Position numbers and translations under genes: made by a program. Below the pieces are notes generated by a model. The model did not search any database and had not been told where the DNA came from. It saw only the letters and a program-made list of their open reading frames with translations. From Marinomonas ostreistagni (GTDB lineage Bacteria; Pseudomonadota; Gammaproteobacteria; Pseudomonadales; Marinomonadaceae), in NCBI RefSeq assembly GCF_016461785.1, contig NZ_JAEMUH010000004.1:186001-250000 (forward strand): a DNA stretch of 64,000 bases, written 5' to 3'. Shown here in pieces: positions 29,414-39,168 of the stretch (within the stretch, counting starts at the first letter, position 1; each line of letters opens with the position of its first letter).

Positions 29414-30570
29414 TCGAACTGCCAGAGCACCTTATGGTCTTGGCCATAAGGCAGGTTTTGCAAGTCAAATAAGACACTGTTAGTGACTTTCGTCAGATCT
29501 TGGCTAGGCGCATTGCTGGCTTTACCTATCAAGTGAATATTTAGGGTTTTGTTCAGGTAATGAAGCTCTGTACTTTCTAAATCAATATAGTCGCGATGGC
29601 TGCGTAGCATAAAACCTAGGTCGGCAAGAATTTGATCTCGCGCTGGTAATTTCAGGGCGGGTGGGCGTCCGGTTGATTCGTGATTAACTGTATCAGATTG
29701 GATATGGTCGTCTGTGTCCACATGCACCATGACATCTTGCACCTGAGGGTGGGCTTTCTTAATGGTATACACCACCAAGTCGCTTAAATAGTGGCCTTCA
29801 CTGACGGTCGCGTGCGCAGGGACATGGATGTGCATGTCGAGGAAGATTTTGCCCGCCATGGAACGTGCACGAATGTCGTGGGGTGCCATGATATTTTTTA
29901 GGCTGGCTGCTGTGTCACGAATTTGCTCAATGGTTTTAGGATCGGGAGCGGTATCTACCAGCTCTTTCACATTATCCCAAATCATCTCCACAGCAATTTT
30001 GCCAATCAAGATACCGACAATGATTGAAGCCACTTTGTCGGCCCAGTCATAGCCGAGATACACCCCCGCTAAACCTGCTAATACGGCAACAGAAGACAGT
30101 GCATCACTACGACTGTGCCAAGCGTTAGCGATTAATAATTTACTGCCGATCTGTTTACCAGCACGGTGGGTGTAGTGAAAAATTGCTTCTTTAACGACGA
30201 TGGTTAACACCACGGCCGCCAAACCGTACCAAGTTACCGTTGGGGAAAGCTCGGCATTGAAAGCTTCAAAGACAATTCCCGTGGCAACCACAATGAGTAC
30301 AACACCCAAAATAACCGTGGTTAATGTTTCAAAGCGCAAATGACCATACGGATGATTTTTATCAGGTGCTTGGCGTGCGTTGTTGGCAGCAATCAGTACG
30401 AACACATCAGTAACTAGGTCGGATAAGGAGTGGATACCATCGGCGACAAGAGCTTGGGATTGAGATAACCAGCCGGCAATGATTTTGGCGATACCCAGAA
30501 CGGCATCCCAAAACGCTCCGACAAGGGTAACTCGTTGAGCTATTTGCTTTTCTTGTTGCATTTTTGACAT
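29410..30570 (-). CDS. Cation diffusion facilitator (FieF-like)
   Basis: This 386-residue inner-membrane metal/proton antiporter has the CDF signature GIHSLSDLVTD (about residue 45-55) and NHPYGHLRFET, then HSRSDALSS as the second metal-binding helix. A cytosolic ferredoxin-like domain contains MVHVDTDDH. It is longer than E. coli FieF (300) by a C-terminal extension of about 80 residues whose role I do not know. The likely substrate is Zn, Fe or Mn, not resolvable here. Confidence 0.88.
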   Translation of the reverse strand: MSKMQQEKQIAQRVTLVGAFWDAVLGIAKIIAGWLSQSQALVADGIHSLSDLVTDVFVLIAANNARQAPDKNHPYGHLRFETLTTVILGVVLIVVATGIVFEAFNAELSPTVTWYGLAAVVLTIVVKEAIFHYTHRAGKQIGSKLLIANAWHSRSDALSSVAVLAGLAGVYLGYDWADKVASIIVGILIGKIAVEMIWDNVKELVDTAPDPKTIEQIRDTAASLKNIMAPHDIRARSMAGKIFLDMHIHVPAHATVSEGHYLSDLVVYTIKKAHPQVQDVMVHVDTDDHIQSDTVNHESTGRPPALKLPARDQILADLGFMLRSHRDYIDLESTELHYLNKTLNIHLIGKASNAPSQDLTKVTNSVLFDLQNLPYGQDHKVLWQFD

Positions 30571-30700
30571 GAATCAGCGACCTAAAATTAAATTAATGTA
30601 GCGATATACGCCGACTAAAAAAACAGGGAACGACGGGGTGCAAGTATACTCTGACATAGCCATCGTTCTCCCCAATGTTATCCACCCAAACTGTGGAAAA

Positions 30701-31606
30701 CTAGTTCTCGTCCTGAATCTCAAACCATACTTTATAGGACTCGAAAAAGTCGCGTACGGTCAGAGACATCAACGCAAAATTGGCATCCATATCCGATAGT
30801 GCACCACCTTGAGAATCATTAAAGGCATTGTCCTTTAATGTGTCGTCAAACTTCACTTTCTTAAGGGTTAAGTCATCATTGAGAACAAAAGACATCTTAT
30901 CGGTCCAGCGCAGTGCTAAGTTTTTAACGCTCATGCCTTGTTCAAGATGTCGCGTTACGTCCTCTGAAAGTGGCTCTAGGGATTTGAAGCGAATTTTTGC
31001 ACGATCTTCTGAGGCATCTTGGATTTCGACTTCATCACCGGTTTCTAGGCTTGCAGGCACGTCATTTTTGATCAGCCAGTCTGTCATAATGGAAGACGGC
31101 GATACGGTGGCTTGTAAGGGCACCATTGGGAAGCTGCCAAGGGTGGTTTGTAATAGTTTGAATAGCTGCTCTGTCATGCCTGCATTGGTGCTGTTTAAAA
31201 CTAACAGCTTGGCTTTTAGGTCAATGTACGCCCAAATATCAGAGCGCTTTGCAAACGCCTTTGGGCGCAGGGAAAACACTAATTCTTCTTTGAGGTCTGC
31301 TTTCTCTTTACGACCGACTTTGCGGCCCTCTACCAGCTCGATCTCGGCAACTTTTGCTTCAAGTTCTTCACGAACGACGGCAGTAGGAAGTACTTTTTCC
31401 TCTTTTCCCGCGCGAACGAGCATGCACAGATCACTGGAGATCGACCATTGCTCACTGTTACGAATCAATGGTAGCCAACCAAAGGTAAATTCGTCCTGAG
31501 AGCCACACTCACGCAGAGGGTGATCTGGAAGTTTGGTGACGAGGTCGGTACTGCTAAAGTTCTCTGTGTCCTTGAGTTGGAAAATCTGTAAATTCTTAAA
31601 CCACAT
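30701..31606 (-). CDS. rdgC: Recombination-associated protein RdgC
   Basis: The 301-residue protein matches RdgC throughout, from MWFKNLQIFQL to a basic, helical C-terminus (KNLALRWTDKMSFVL). RdgC forms a ring dimer on DNA and limits RecA. Length equals that of E. coli (303). It lies three bases after tdk and seems to be the third gene of a ybfE-tdk-rdgC operon. Confidence 0.95.
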   Translation of the reverse strand: MWFKNLQIFQLKDTENFSSTDLVTKLPDHPLRECGSQDEFTFGWLPLIRNSEQWSISSDLCMLVRAGKEEKVLPTAVVREELEAKVAEIELVEGRKVGRKEKADLKEELVFSLRPKAFAKRSDIWAYIDLKAKLLVLNSTNAGMTEQLFKLLQTTLGSFPMVPLQATVSPSSIMTDWLIKNDVPASLETGDEVEIQDASEDRAKIRFKSLEPLSEDVTRHLEQGMSVKNLALRWTDKMSFVLNDDLTLKKVKFDDTLKDNAFNDSQGGALSDMDANFALMSLTVRDFFESYKVWFEIQDEN

Positions 31607-31609
31607 AAA

Positions 31610-32188
31610 TCAGTCCTTCATCGCTTCTTTAAAATGTTTACGGCATACGGAAATATAGCGATCGTTGCCACCAATTTCGATTTGTGTACCTTCTTTGATT
31701 GCGTGGCCATGTTCATCCACTCGAATGACCATGGTGGCTTTGCTACCACAATGACAGATGGTTTTTAATTCAATTAAAGCATCCGACCAAGCCAGTAAGG
31801 CTTTACTGCCGGGAAATAACTCGCCTTGAAAGTCCGTGCGTATACCAAAGGCTAGGACGGGAATATTGAGTCGGTCGACCACGTCCGATAGCTGATAAAC
31901 CTGCTCTTTGGTGAGGAACTGAGCTTCATCAACAAGCACGCAACCAACGGTATCGATTTGGTGATTACGTTCAACGAGAGAAAACAGCTCGGTTTCGGCT
32001 TGAAACAACTCAGCCTCAGCGGCAATACCAATGCGCGAGGTAATCTGTCCTTGATCGTAGCGATCATCCAGTGCCGCAGTGAGCAGTAGTGTATTCATAC
32101 CTCGTTCTTGATAATTATAAGCAGACTGTAGCAAGGTGGTGGATTTTCCTGCATTCATGGCAGAATAGTAATAATAGAGTTTCGCCAT
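31610..32188 (-). CDS. tdk: Thymidine kinase
   Basis: This 192-residue type II thymidine kinase salvages thymidine. Walker A is [14 protein letters not shown] at about residues 9-22, the DEAQFL motif is at about 88, and a zinc-binding set is CHCG plus CRKH near the C-terminus. It is one base after the ybfE-like gene. Confidence 0.96.
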   Translation of the reverse strand: MAKLYYYYSAMNAGKSTTLLQSAYNYQERGMNTLLLTAALDDRYDQGQITSRIGIAAEAELFQAETELFSLVERNHQIDTVGCVLVDEAQFLTKEQVYQLSDVVDRLNIPVLAFGIRTDFQGELFPGSKALLAWSDALIELKTICHCGSKATMVIRVDEHGHAIKEGTQIEIGGNDRYISVCRKHFKEAMKD

Positions 32189-32189
32189 A

Positions 32190-32480
32190 CTAGGAGTCTT
32201 TCGTTGTCATTTTAGATTTGTTGAAGGCTAGGGCGACCTGCATAGTGAGCCAATCTGCCCGTTTAATTCCTGACATGTCACACAGCATGTCGAGCTTTTT
32301 TACGGTATCCTCATCCACGACTAATTCAACTCGTTTCATCCCTAATGATTTTTCTTTCTCGCGTTGCGCGCGTTTATTCGCTTTAAGTTGGTCTTTGCGA
32401 GGTAGAGGGTGAGTCCGGGGGCGGCCGCGCACCTTACCAAATAGGTCAATGGTATTGCGGTCAGAAGAAGCTTTAGCCAT
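32190..32480 (-). CDS. ybfE: YbfE family small protein
   Basis: The 96-residue basic protein matches E. coli YbfE by eye: an RNTIDLFG start, [19 protein letters not shown], then [18 protein letters not shown], which looks like a ribbon-helix-helix segment. YbfE is LexA-regulated in E. coli. I see no LexA box in the 35 bases upstream here. It leads the tdk-rdgC operon. The function is unknown; DNA binding is an inference. Confidence 0.85.
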   Translation of the reverse strand: MAKASSDRNTIDLFGKVRGRPRTHPLPRKDQLKANKRAQREKEKSLGMKRVELVVDEDTVKKLDMLCDMSGIKRADWLTMQVALAFNKSKMTTKDS

Positions 32481-32515
32481 AACGTTAATAGAATCGATTT
32501 TATCAGTAGGTTGAT

Positions 32516-32725
32516 ATGGAAATAGAAGAATTTGAGTCCATCATGGTGACCGTCTTAATAAGCGGTTTTTGCCTATTCATGTTGTTCATCATGTGGGACC
32601 TTGCTCGTAAGTCAAATGCCGGTAAATTAGGCACATTCGTTATTATCGGCGGTTTAGGCCTTGGAATGCTAGCATTTGTCTTAAAAGGTGTTGTGATTGA
32701 GCTTATTTTAGGTGGGGCAGGCTGA
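32516..32725 (+). CDS. DUF2788 small membrane protein
   Basis: This 69-residue protein has two hydrophobic segments (about 8-27 and 39-62) separated by a short basic loop (WDLARKSNAGK), matching the small DUF2788 family. It is convergent with prc and divergent from ybfE. No function is known. Confidence 0.8.
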   Translation: MEIEEFESIMVTVLISGFCLFMLFIMWDLARKSNAGKLGTFVIIGGLGLGMLAFVLKGVVIELILGGAG

Positions 32726-32756
32726 CCTAACACAGGCCAGCTTGCCCAATCCAATG

Positions 32757-34775
32757 CTAGTGGCTTTGCTGATATAAGCTGATGAAATCTAAGATAACCT
32801 CAGCGGCCTCGTGAGCGTAGACGTCTTCTTCAGGCGATTCAATGTCTTCGACGTTGTCGAGGGTAGGTAGGTTAAGCGCTTTACGGCGTTTGTTTTCCCT
32901 ATCAAGTTCACTCTTTTCACTCTCTTCTCTTTGTTGCTCTCGTGCTTGTTCATTCAGAGAGATGGATTTGAAGTGCTCAGATTGCTTTTTGACGTAATCA
33001 ATTTGTTCCTCTAACGCAATGAAGTTAGCATCTTGTTTAATGCGTTTATTATGAAGGTGAGTAAGGTCTTCGATGTATTCGTCAAAATCCCAGTAGACAG
33101 GGTAGCGGGTATCATGGATTTTGTCCCAAGGTAATGGATTTTCTAGAGCACTCTCGCCCACATCATCGGTATTGATCAGAGATGGGAAGTTGATGTCTGG
33201 CATCACACCTTTATGTTGAGTACTTTCTCCCGAGACGCGGTAAAACTTAGCTTGGGTAATCTTTAGCTGACCTTTATCCAGCTCCTGTAACACTTGAACG
33301 GTACCTTTGCCAAAGGTCTGATCCCCAACAACAATGGCTCTACCGTAGTCTTTTAGTGCACCGGCAACGATTTCAGAGGCAGAGGCACTCATGCGGTTTA
33401 CCATGACTGCCATCGGGCCACTGTAAGTGATGTCACGATCTTGATCGCCTAAAATGCTGACTCGTCCAGAGGCATCACGGATTTGCACAACTGGGCCTGC
33501 TGGAATGAATAGTCCGGTTAATGAGTTTGCTTCTTGTAGAGAGCCGCCACCATTATTTCTAAGGTCTAAAATGAGCGCGGTAATATCCTCTTTTTGAAGT
33601 TCTTCGATCAGTTTCTTGGTATCTCGAGTCGAACTCTTGTAATCGCGGTCGCCACGTTGAATGGCGGCAAAATCTGAGTAGAAGGTTGGCAGTTCGATAA
33701 CGCCTACTTTAAAGGTTTTACCGCCGCGCTCTACTTCGACAATTTTCTTTTGAGCGGACTGATCTTCAAGTTTCACTTTTTCACGAGTGATGGTGATTTT
33801 TTTGCTATTCTGGGTGTTGCTGTTGGCAGGGATGATTTCAAGGATGACATTTGTGCCACGTTCACCTCGAATCATATCCACTACGTCGTCAAGGCGCATA
33901 CCGACTACATCAATCATAGGCTTGCCTTCTTGACCAACGGCGATGATGCGGTCGTTAGGTGCTAATTCATTTTGAGCTTCCGCTGGGCCACCAGGAATCA
34001 GTCGAACGACTTTCGTGTAGTCGTCTTCCATTTGAAGTACGGCACCAATGCCCTCTAAAGAAAGGCTCATGTTGATATTGAATGCTTCAGATGCACGGGG
34101 AGCGAAATAGCTAGTATGAGGGTCTAGTACTGCCGTCACGGAGTTTGCAAAACTTTGAAATACATCCACTGCATTGGTTTGGTCTATTTGCTTTAGCTGG
34201 CTTTTATAGCGACGCTCAATGGCATCGATGATATCCGCTTCTTCTTCCCCATTAAGCTTCAGAGTTAGCGCTCGATTTTTAATACGCTTTCGCCAGTAGT
34301 CGTCGAGCTCTTCTTGGCTTTTGGCCCAAGCTAGCTTGTCTGGGTCAATATTTAGGCTTTCGTTTTGGGTAAAGTCGAACCCTTTTACCATGTTTGGAAT
34401 TTCAGCTAAGACTTTCTCAAGTCGAGCTTCGGCACGCTCTAGGTAAAGGTTATATATATCGTAAGCAACTTGTGAATCTCCGTCACGTAGGGCATCGTCA
34501 AAATCATCCCTGTATTGAGTTAATAGATTCACATCTTCTTGTAATAGAAAACTGCGCGATGGATCTAGAGCGTTTAAGTAATTATCAAACGCTTGCTCAG
34601 AGATTTCATCGTCAATCATTGTTTTGTTATAGTGGACGTTTTCTAGAGTTGATACGATTTCTTGTGCAACACGGTCGTAGTCATGAGGTGGTTCGAGCTT
34701 TTCATACGCCGAAACGGAACCGCTGGCTAACGCGATACTAGGAAGTAAACTTAACAACAGGCGTTTGTAGATCAT
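32757..34775 (-). CDS. prc: Tail-specific protease Prc
   Basis: This 672-residue periplasmic peptidase trims C-termini of envelope proteins. It has a signal peptide ending near VSA-YE at about 24, an N-terminal helical domain, a PDZ domain (about 230-310, with LSLEGIGAVLQ before it), and the S41 catalytic core. SASASEIVAGALKDYG holds the Ser and VGDQTFGKGTVQ the Lys of the dyad. The length matches E. coli Prc (682). Confidence 0.96.
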   Translation of the reverse strand: MIYKRLLLSLLPSIALASGSVSAYEKLEPPHDYDRVAQEIVSTLENVHYNKTMIDDEISEQAFDNYLNALDPSRSFLLQEDVNLLTQYRDDFDDALRDGDSQVAYDIYNLYLERAEARLEKVLAEIPNMVKGFDFTQNESLNIDPDKLAWAKSQEELDDYWRKRIKNRALTLKLNGEEEADIIDAIERRYKSQLKQIDQTNAVDVFQSFANSVTAVLDPHTSYFAPRASEAFNINMSLSLEGIGAVLQMEDDYTKVVRLIPGGPAEAQNELAPNDRIIAVGQEGKPMIDVVGMRLDDVVDMIRGERGTNVILEIIPANSNTQNSKKITITREKVKLEDQSAQKKIVEVERGGKTFKVGVIELPTFYSDFAAIQRGDRDYKSSTRDTKKLIEELQKEDITALILDLRNNGGGSLQEANSLTGLFIPAGPVVQIRDASGRVSILGDQDRDITYSGPMAVMVNRMSASASEIVAGALKDYGRAIVVGDQTFGKGTVQVLQELDKGQLKITQAKFYRVSGESTQHKGVMPDINFPSLINTDDVGESALENPLPWDKIHDTRYPVYWDFDEYIEDLTHLHNKRIKQDANFIALEEQIDYVKKQSEHFKSISLNEQAREQQREESEKSELDRENKRRKALNLPTLDNVEDIESPEEDVYAHEAAEVILDFISLYQQSH

Positions 34776-34897
34776 CCGCGATTGGTTCCCTTAAACTGAT
34801 TAGTCTGTGATTACTAAAATCATATTAGACTCGTATCGACAAGACCAGTCCAGCGACAAAAAAGTCGTTTTTTATCTCATTGACTTAGTAGGAAAAT

Positions 34898-36199
34898 ATG
34901 AATCAAGCCAGTTTTAATCAATCTTTGTTGTCATTTCTTGATGATTCCCCAACACCATTTCATGCCGTTGCGACAATGAAGCGGGATCTGCTGGCTGAAG
35001 GCTATGAGCAGCTTGATGAACAGCAAGAGTGGGTGATTAGTGAAGGTGGCAAGTATTTTGTGACTCGTAATGACTCTTCTATCATTGCGTTTACTACACC
35101 TACTTTAGATTTTGCACACCAAGGCTTCCGTATGATTGGTGCCCATACTGACAGCCCATGTTTGAAGCTGAAGCCTAACGCTCACGTAGAACGTTTTGGC
35201 TATCACCAGCTAGGAGTGGAAGTGTACGGCGGTGTGCTGCTTCACACTTGGCTTGACCGTGATCTTTCTATTGCTGGGCGTGTGACGTTTAAGACGGAGT
35301 CTGGTGAGCTGAAGAGCCGCCTGATTGACTTTAAAGATCCGATTGCCTTAGTACCCAATTTAGCCATTCATTTGAGTCGTGGAGTCAATACCGAAGGCTT
35401 TAAGGTTAATCCGCAAGAAGAGATCTTGCCAGTGCTTTGTGGTGCAGAGCATACCTTTGAGCTTGAAGCGCTATTGAAAGAGCAAATTATTCGTCAGAAT
35501 AGTGATGTGACAGTGGAATCTGTCTTGAGCTTTGAACTGAGTCTGTACGATGTACAAAAAGCGGCGATTACTGGTTTGCATGGGGATTATATCAGCGCTG
35601 CACGTTTGGATAATTTGCTGAGCTGCTACGTTGGTATGCAAGCGTTACTAAATGCTGATCCAGCGCGCCCGACTTTGTTAATCTGTACAGATCACGAAGA
35701 GGTGGGCAGCCAATCTTCTTGTGGTGCAAATGGCCCATTCCTAGAAGATGTACTTCGCCGCTTAACACCGGTGCCAGAGCAATACACTCAGACGATACAA
35801 CATTCTATGCTGATTTCAGCAGACAATGCTCATGCCTTGCATCCGAACTATGCAGCGAAGCATGACCAACTTCATGCACCTTTGATCAACCAAGGGGCAG
35901 TGATTAAGGTGAATAATAACCAACGCTATGCCACCAACAGTGAAACAGCAGCAATTTATAAAGACATTGCTAATAGCTTAGGGCTTCCGGCACAAACCTT
36001 CGTGGTTCGTAGCGATATGGCATGTGGCAGTACCATTGGTCCGATCACGTCGGGAGAGATTGGTGTGGCGACATTGGATATTGGCTTACCAACGTTTGGT
36101 ATGCATTCGATCCGTGAACTGGCTGGCAGTGTGGATGCCTTCAATTTATACAAGATTCTAGTGGCGTTTACTGAGCGGGAATATTTGATTACCGCCTAA
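34898..36199 (+). CDS. apeB: M18 family aspartyl aminopeptidase
   Basis: This 433-residue cytosolic zinc aminopeptidase shows GAHTDSPCLKLKPN (metal His-Asp), EVYGGVLLHTWLDRDLS, TDHEEVGSQSSCGANG (catalytic Glu pair) and SADNAHALHPNY. It diverges from prc and ends before a strong bidirectional terminator. Confidence 0.95.
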   Translation: MNQASFNQSLLSFLDDSPTPFHAVATMKRDLLAEGYEQLDEQQEWVISEGGKYFVTRNDSSIIAFTTPTLDFAHQGFRMIGAHTDSPCLKLKPNAHVERFGYHQLGVEVYGGVLLHTWLDRDLSIAGRVTFKTESGELKSRLIDFKDPIALVPNLAIHLSRGVNTEGFKVNPQEEILPVLCGAEHTFELEALLKEQIIRQNSDVTVESVLSFELSLYDVQKAAITGLHGDYISAARLDNLLSCYVGMQALLNADPARPTLLICTDHEEVGSQSSCGANGPFLEDVLRRLTPVPEQYTQTIQHSMLISADNAHALHPNYAAKHDQLHAPLINQGAVIKVNNNQRYATNSETAAIYKDIANSLGLPAQTFVVRSDMACGSTIGPITSGEIGVATLDIGLPTFGMHSIRELAGSVDAFNLYKILVAFTEREYLITA

Positions 36200-36231
36200 G
36201 GCAAGTTAACTAAACTAGGTAGCTCTTAGAG

Positions 36232-36265
36232 CAAAAAAAAACAGCGCATGATGCGCTGTTTTTTA
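36232..36265. terminator. Bidirectional terminator between apeB and the TolC-like gene
   Basis: ACAGCGCAT and ATGCGCTGT (36241-36259) form a 9-bp stem with a single central base, so the real loop will be larger. It is flanked by a run of A on the left and T on the right. It serves both convergent genes. Confidence 0.9.
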
Positions 36266-36282
36266 TTAAATGCTAGAAAGCA

Positions 36283-37599
36283 TTAGATCAGCCATTGGTT
36301 CAGTTCAGCAATATCTTCTTCACTAAGATCACCAGTTAGCTGGTCTAGAGTGATTTGCTGTAAAACGAAGCTGTAACGAAGTTGTTCGTAGGTATTCTTA
36401 GCATCGAAGTAAGTGGATTGAGCATCCAACAGTTCAACGATATTACGTGTGCCCACATCATAACCAGCTTGTGTCGCTTCTAATGCGCTTTCTGAAGAGC
36501 GAATAACTTGCTGTTGTGCCTTAACTTGGGCAGCAAGTGTTTTAAGTTGCAACACGGCACTTCGGATACTCAATTCGATATCTTGAATTGAGCTGGCACG
36601 AGTTTCTGTAGCAGATTCTGCGCTCGCAACGGCTTGACGAACTGAGGCACTGATCGCACCGCCACTGTAAAGCGGAATTGAAACGCCTAAACCGATAGAT
36701 GCAGTATTGGTTACACCATCTTGTCGAGACGATGTTTCAACAGAGTAATTATTGTCTGTGCGAGCGATTGAGCCGGTAATTGAAACCGTTGGCACGCGAC
36801 CACTTGCTTTTTGAATATCGATATTGTTCTGAGCAGACTCAACGGTTAAATCCAAAAGTTGAACGCTTTTGTTAGCCGCCATCGCTCGCTGAATCAGATC
36901 ATTGGCATTGAGCGTTGGGTCAACCTTAATGGGAAATGACTCAGAAAGGCGAGGAATGTCTTGAATGCTCTGCCCAGTTCGTTGGTAAAGCGATTCCATG
37001 GCAATTGTTAGTTGTGCTTCTGCGTCAAGTTCAGTTACCAGAATAGAATCGTAAGCTGCTTGTGCATCTTGTAGATCTGTCACAGACACTAAACCTACTT
37101 CGTATTGCTTTTTCACTCGGTCTAATTGACCTGCGTAGCTTTTCACCTGAGAGCGAGTAGTATCCAGAGTTGCCTGAGCCGTTAAAACGGCAAAATAGTC
37201 ATTCAGGGTATTATAAATAAGCAACTCTTTTGCTTGCTCTAGCTCTACACCAGAACTTGCGAAGGTAATTTCAACCGCATCAACACCGTAATCTAAAGCA
37301 GGAGAATAGATAGGGTAATCGAGGTTTAATGCTAACTGGTTTTGAGTATTTCCATAAGAATCAGCATTTTCTGGATCAGTGTTTGTGTAACCAAGGTTGC
37401 CACTGAAACTGATATTTGGATATAGGTTACCTCTAGTTACTTCAACTTGTTCTTTGTCTGCTCGGTAAGAAGCGTTAGCAGCGCGTAAACTAGGGTCATG
37501 TGCTTTGGCTAAATCGTAGACTTCACTGAGACTCTCTGCATGCACTGAAGGTAGTGCCACCGTTGCCGTAATAAGCGACGCGATAATGTGCTTTTTCAT
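36283..37599 (-). CDS. tolC: TolC family outer-membrane efflux protein
   Basis: This 438-residue protein has a signal peptide ending near VHA-ES at about 21 and the duplicated OEP domain of long helices. Typical segments are SLSEVYDLAKAHDPSLRAA at the N-terminus, LYPNISFSG, and AGYDVGTRNIVELLDAQ near the C-terminus. It should form the trimeric channel for efflux and type I secretion. No adaptor or pump gene is adjacent, as for E. coli TolC. Confidence 0.93.
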   Translation of the reverse strand: MKKHIIASLITATVALPSVHAESLSEVYDLAKAHDPSLRAANASYRADKEQVEVTRGNLYPNISFSGNLGYTNTDPENADSYGNTQNQLALNLDYPIYSPALDYGVDAVEITFASSGVELEQAKELLIYNTLNDYFAVLTAQATLDTTRSQVKSYAGQLDRVKKQYEVGLVSVTDLQDAQAAYDSILVTELDAEAQLTIAMESLYQRTGQSIQDIPRLSESFPIKVDPTLNANDLIQRAMAANKSVQLLDLTVESAQNNIDIQKASGRVPTVSITGSIARTDNNYSVETSSRQDGVTNTASIGLGVSIPLYSGGAISASVRQAVASAESATETRASSIQDIELSIRSAVLQLKTLAAQVKAQQQVIRSSESALEATQAGYDVGTRNIVELLDAQSTYFDAKNTYEQLRYSFVLQQITLDQLTGDLSEEDIAELNQWLI

Positions 37600-37802
37600 A
37601 GGTTCCTTTCTTGCCTCGATATGAAATAAATTTATACTACCTGACGATAAAGACAGTGAATACTGCGTTTTTTGTTATATCTTGTATGACTGTTGACAAT
37701 ATCATACCCATTAGCAAAATCGTTCGAGCCTATTGTGTAAATAATGCAATATAGCCATGAGAACTCTGCAAGAAAGTTCTCATTTAGGCATAAATTGCTT
37801 CG

Positions 37803-39059
37803 TTATGAGCCAGAAGAGGCTAATTCAACTGTATAGCGAATTTTATATGTGGCATTGGGGGCGAGGGCTCCATTGAGTGCTACGGTGTTCGCGTTAACTT
37901 GTTCAAGGGAGCGCAAAGACAGCTCGCGAATTGATGCAGAGAAACGGTGATTAATCTGATAATCCTGAGGGCGCTTAGATAAGTTTTTTAGGTTCAATTC
38001 CCAAGTTTGCATAATACCTTTAGCGTCTTTAGACTCTGTAACAAGCGTCAAGTCACCGGTTAAGTCTAGGCTTTTATTTAGCATAACTTCAACTTCTGCA
38101 CCTTCGCGCATGCTTTTCAAAACAACAGGCTGGCCGTTTAAATAGTAAGGCTTTTTGTGCCATAGGGTTTGGTAAGTACCAGGCATCAGATCTTTTGGAC
38201 TATCAAAGCGTATCTGCTGTTGAAAGTTCAACGGAAGCTTTGACGCTGAAGGATAGCTATAAACCGATGATACATTACTACGTTTAGTGATTTGACTTGA
38301 GTGTTTACCCAAATCCACCAACGTTTTTGATGCAGCCGGTAGGGTTATATCGGTCAACTCAAGGGTGATTTCACTGTCTTGATAGTCAGTACTCGGCGCA
38401 CTTCGCTCTGCCATCATGTCCCCAGCGACAGCACTTTTCATCATCATGGGTCTAAGGGCAGGATTACGCTGACTATAATGCAGCAATGCGCTATCAAGAG
38501 CGATATCCAGCGAGGCGCTGTTTTGGATACTGGCCTGCTGAATAAGCGTCACATCTTGCTCATCAATGATCATAGACAACTCAGGATGCCAGCGAATATC
38601 CGAGGTTTGATAGGTGAGAGTTCCTTGATAGTTAAGCGATGTACGACGATTCGATGCGGCCAATTTAGGAACTAGATAAAAATCATTTAGTGGGTAGCTG
38701 GCAGAGACTCGTTTGATGCTAAGAGTGAAGTATTGGTCATTGACAGCTTCCAAAGTCCCTTCAAAAGATAGGTCGCGACTCTTGTGCTCAACTCTCACAC
38801 TCTGTCCTAAATGGTCGCTCCAGCCGATACGAGTGCCATGATAGATGTCTGGCAATTGAAAAGGAGAATAGTTTTTACCAATAGGGAGGATGCTTCCTTC
38901 TTGAGGCGTAAAACTTAACGATTCTCCCTTTGATAGACTCTCTGTAACTTGGCTTCCATTTTGATCAATGACAACGGCATCTGGTGCTGCAAAGGCTGCA
39001 ACGGAAGTGAGCAATAAGCCAGTCATGGTGGTATTACTTAAAATTGTTTTAGTTTCCAT
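37803..39059 (-). CDS. DUF4139 domain protein
   Basis: This 418-residue protein has a signal peptide (about residues 1-25, ending AFA-AP). The remainder is a beta-rich DUF4139-like protein with DIRWHPELSMIID and a C-terminal strand pattern (YKIRYTVEL). The family is found in the periplasm or at the surface and has no known activity. It diverges from xni. Confidence 0.75.
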   Translation of the reverse strand: METKTILSNTTMTGLLLTSVAAFAAPDAVVIDQNGSQVTESLSKGESLSFTPQEGSILPIGKNYSPFQLPDIYHGTRIGWSDHLGQSVRVEHKSRDLSFEGTLEAVNDQYFTLSIKRVSASYPLNDFYLVPKLAASNRRTSLNYQGTLTYQTSDIRWHPELSMIIDEQDVTLIQQASIQNSASLDIALDSALLHYSQRNPALRPMMMKSAVAGDMMAERSAPSTDYQDSEITLELTDITLPAASKTLVDLGKHSSQITKRSNVSSVYSYPSASKLPLNFQQQIRFDSPKDLMPGTYQTLWHKKPYYLNGQPVVLKSMREGAEVEVMLNKSLDLTGDLTLVTESKDAKGIMQTWELNLKNLSKRPQDYQINHRFSASIRELSLRSLEQVNANTVALNGALAPNATYKIRYTVELASSGS

Positions 39060-39168
39060 ATGCTATCCTATTTTTGAAATATATCTTTGAAGCTTGCCAG
39101 TGCTCCTTTCTAAACGAGAATAACGTAGAATAGTCAAAGATAAATAGAACACAAAATGGAAGGTTGTT

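Noticed and set aside
30828..31499. 223-codon plus-strand frame opposite rdgC
   Set aside because: It is antisense to a full-length, well-matched RdgC and has a serine/arginine-rich composition typical of a shadow frame.
32481..32515. LexA box upstream of ybfE
   Set aside because: CTG occurs, but no CAG at the required spacing, so the site is not supported.
36283..37599. A complete type I secretion or RND operon with the TolC-like gene
   Set aside because: Neighbouring genes are an aminopeptidase and a DUF4139 protein; no adaptor or pump is present.
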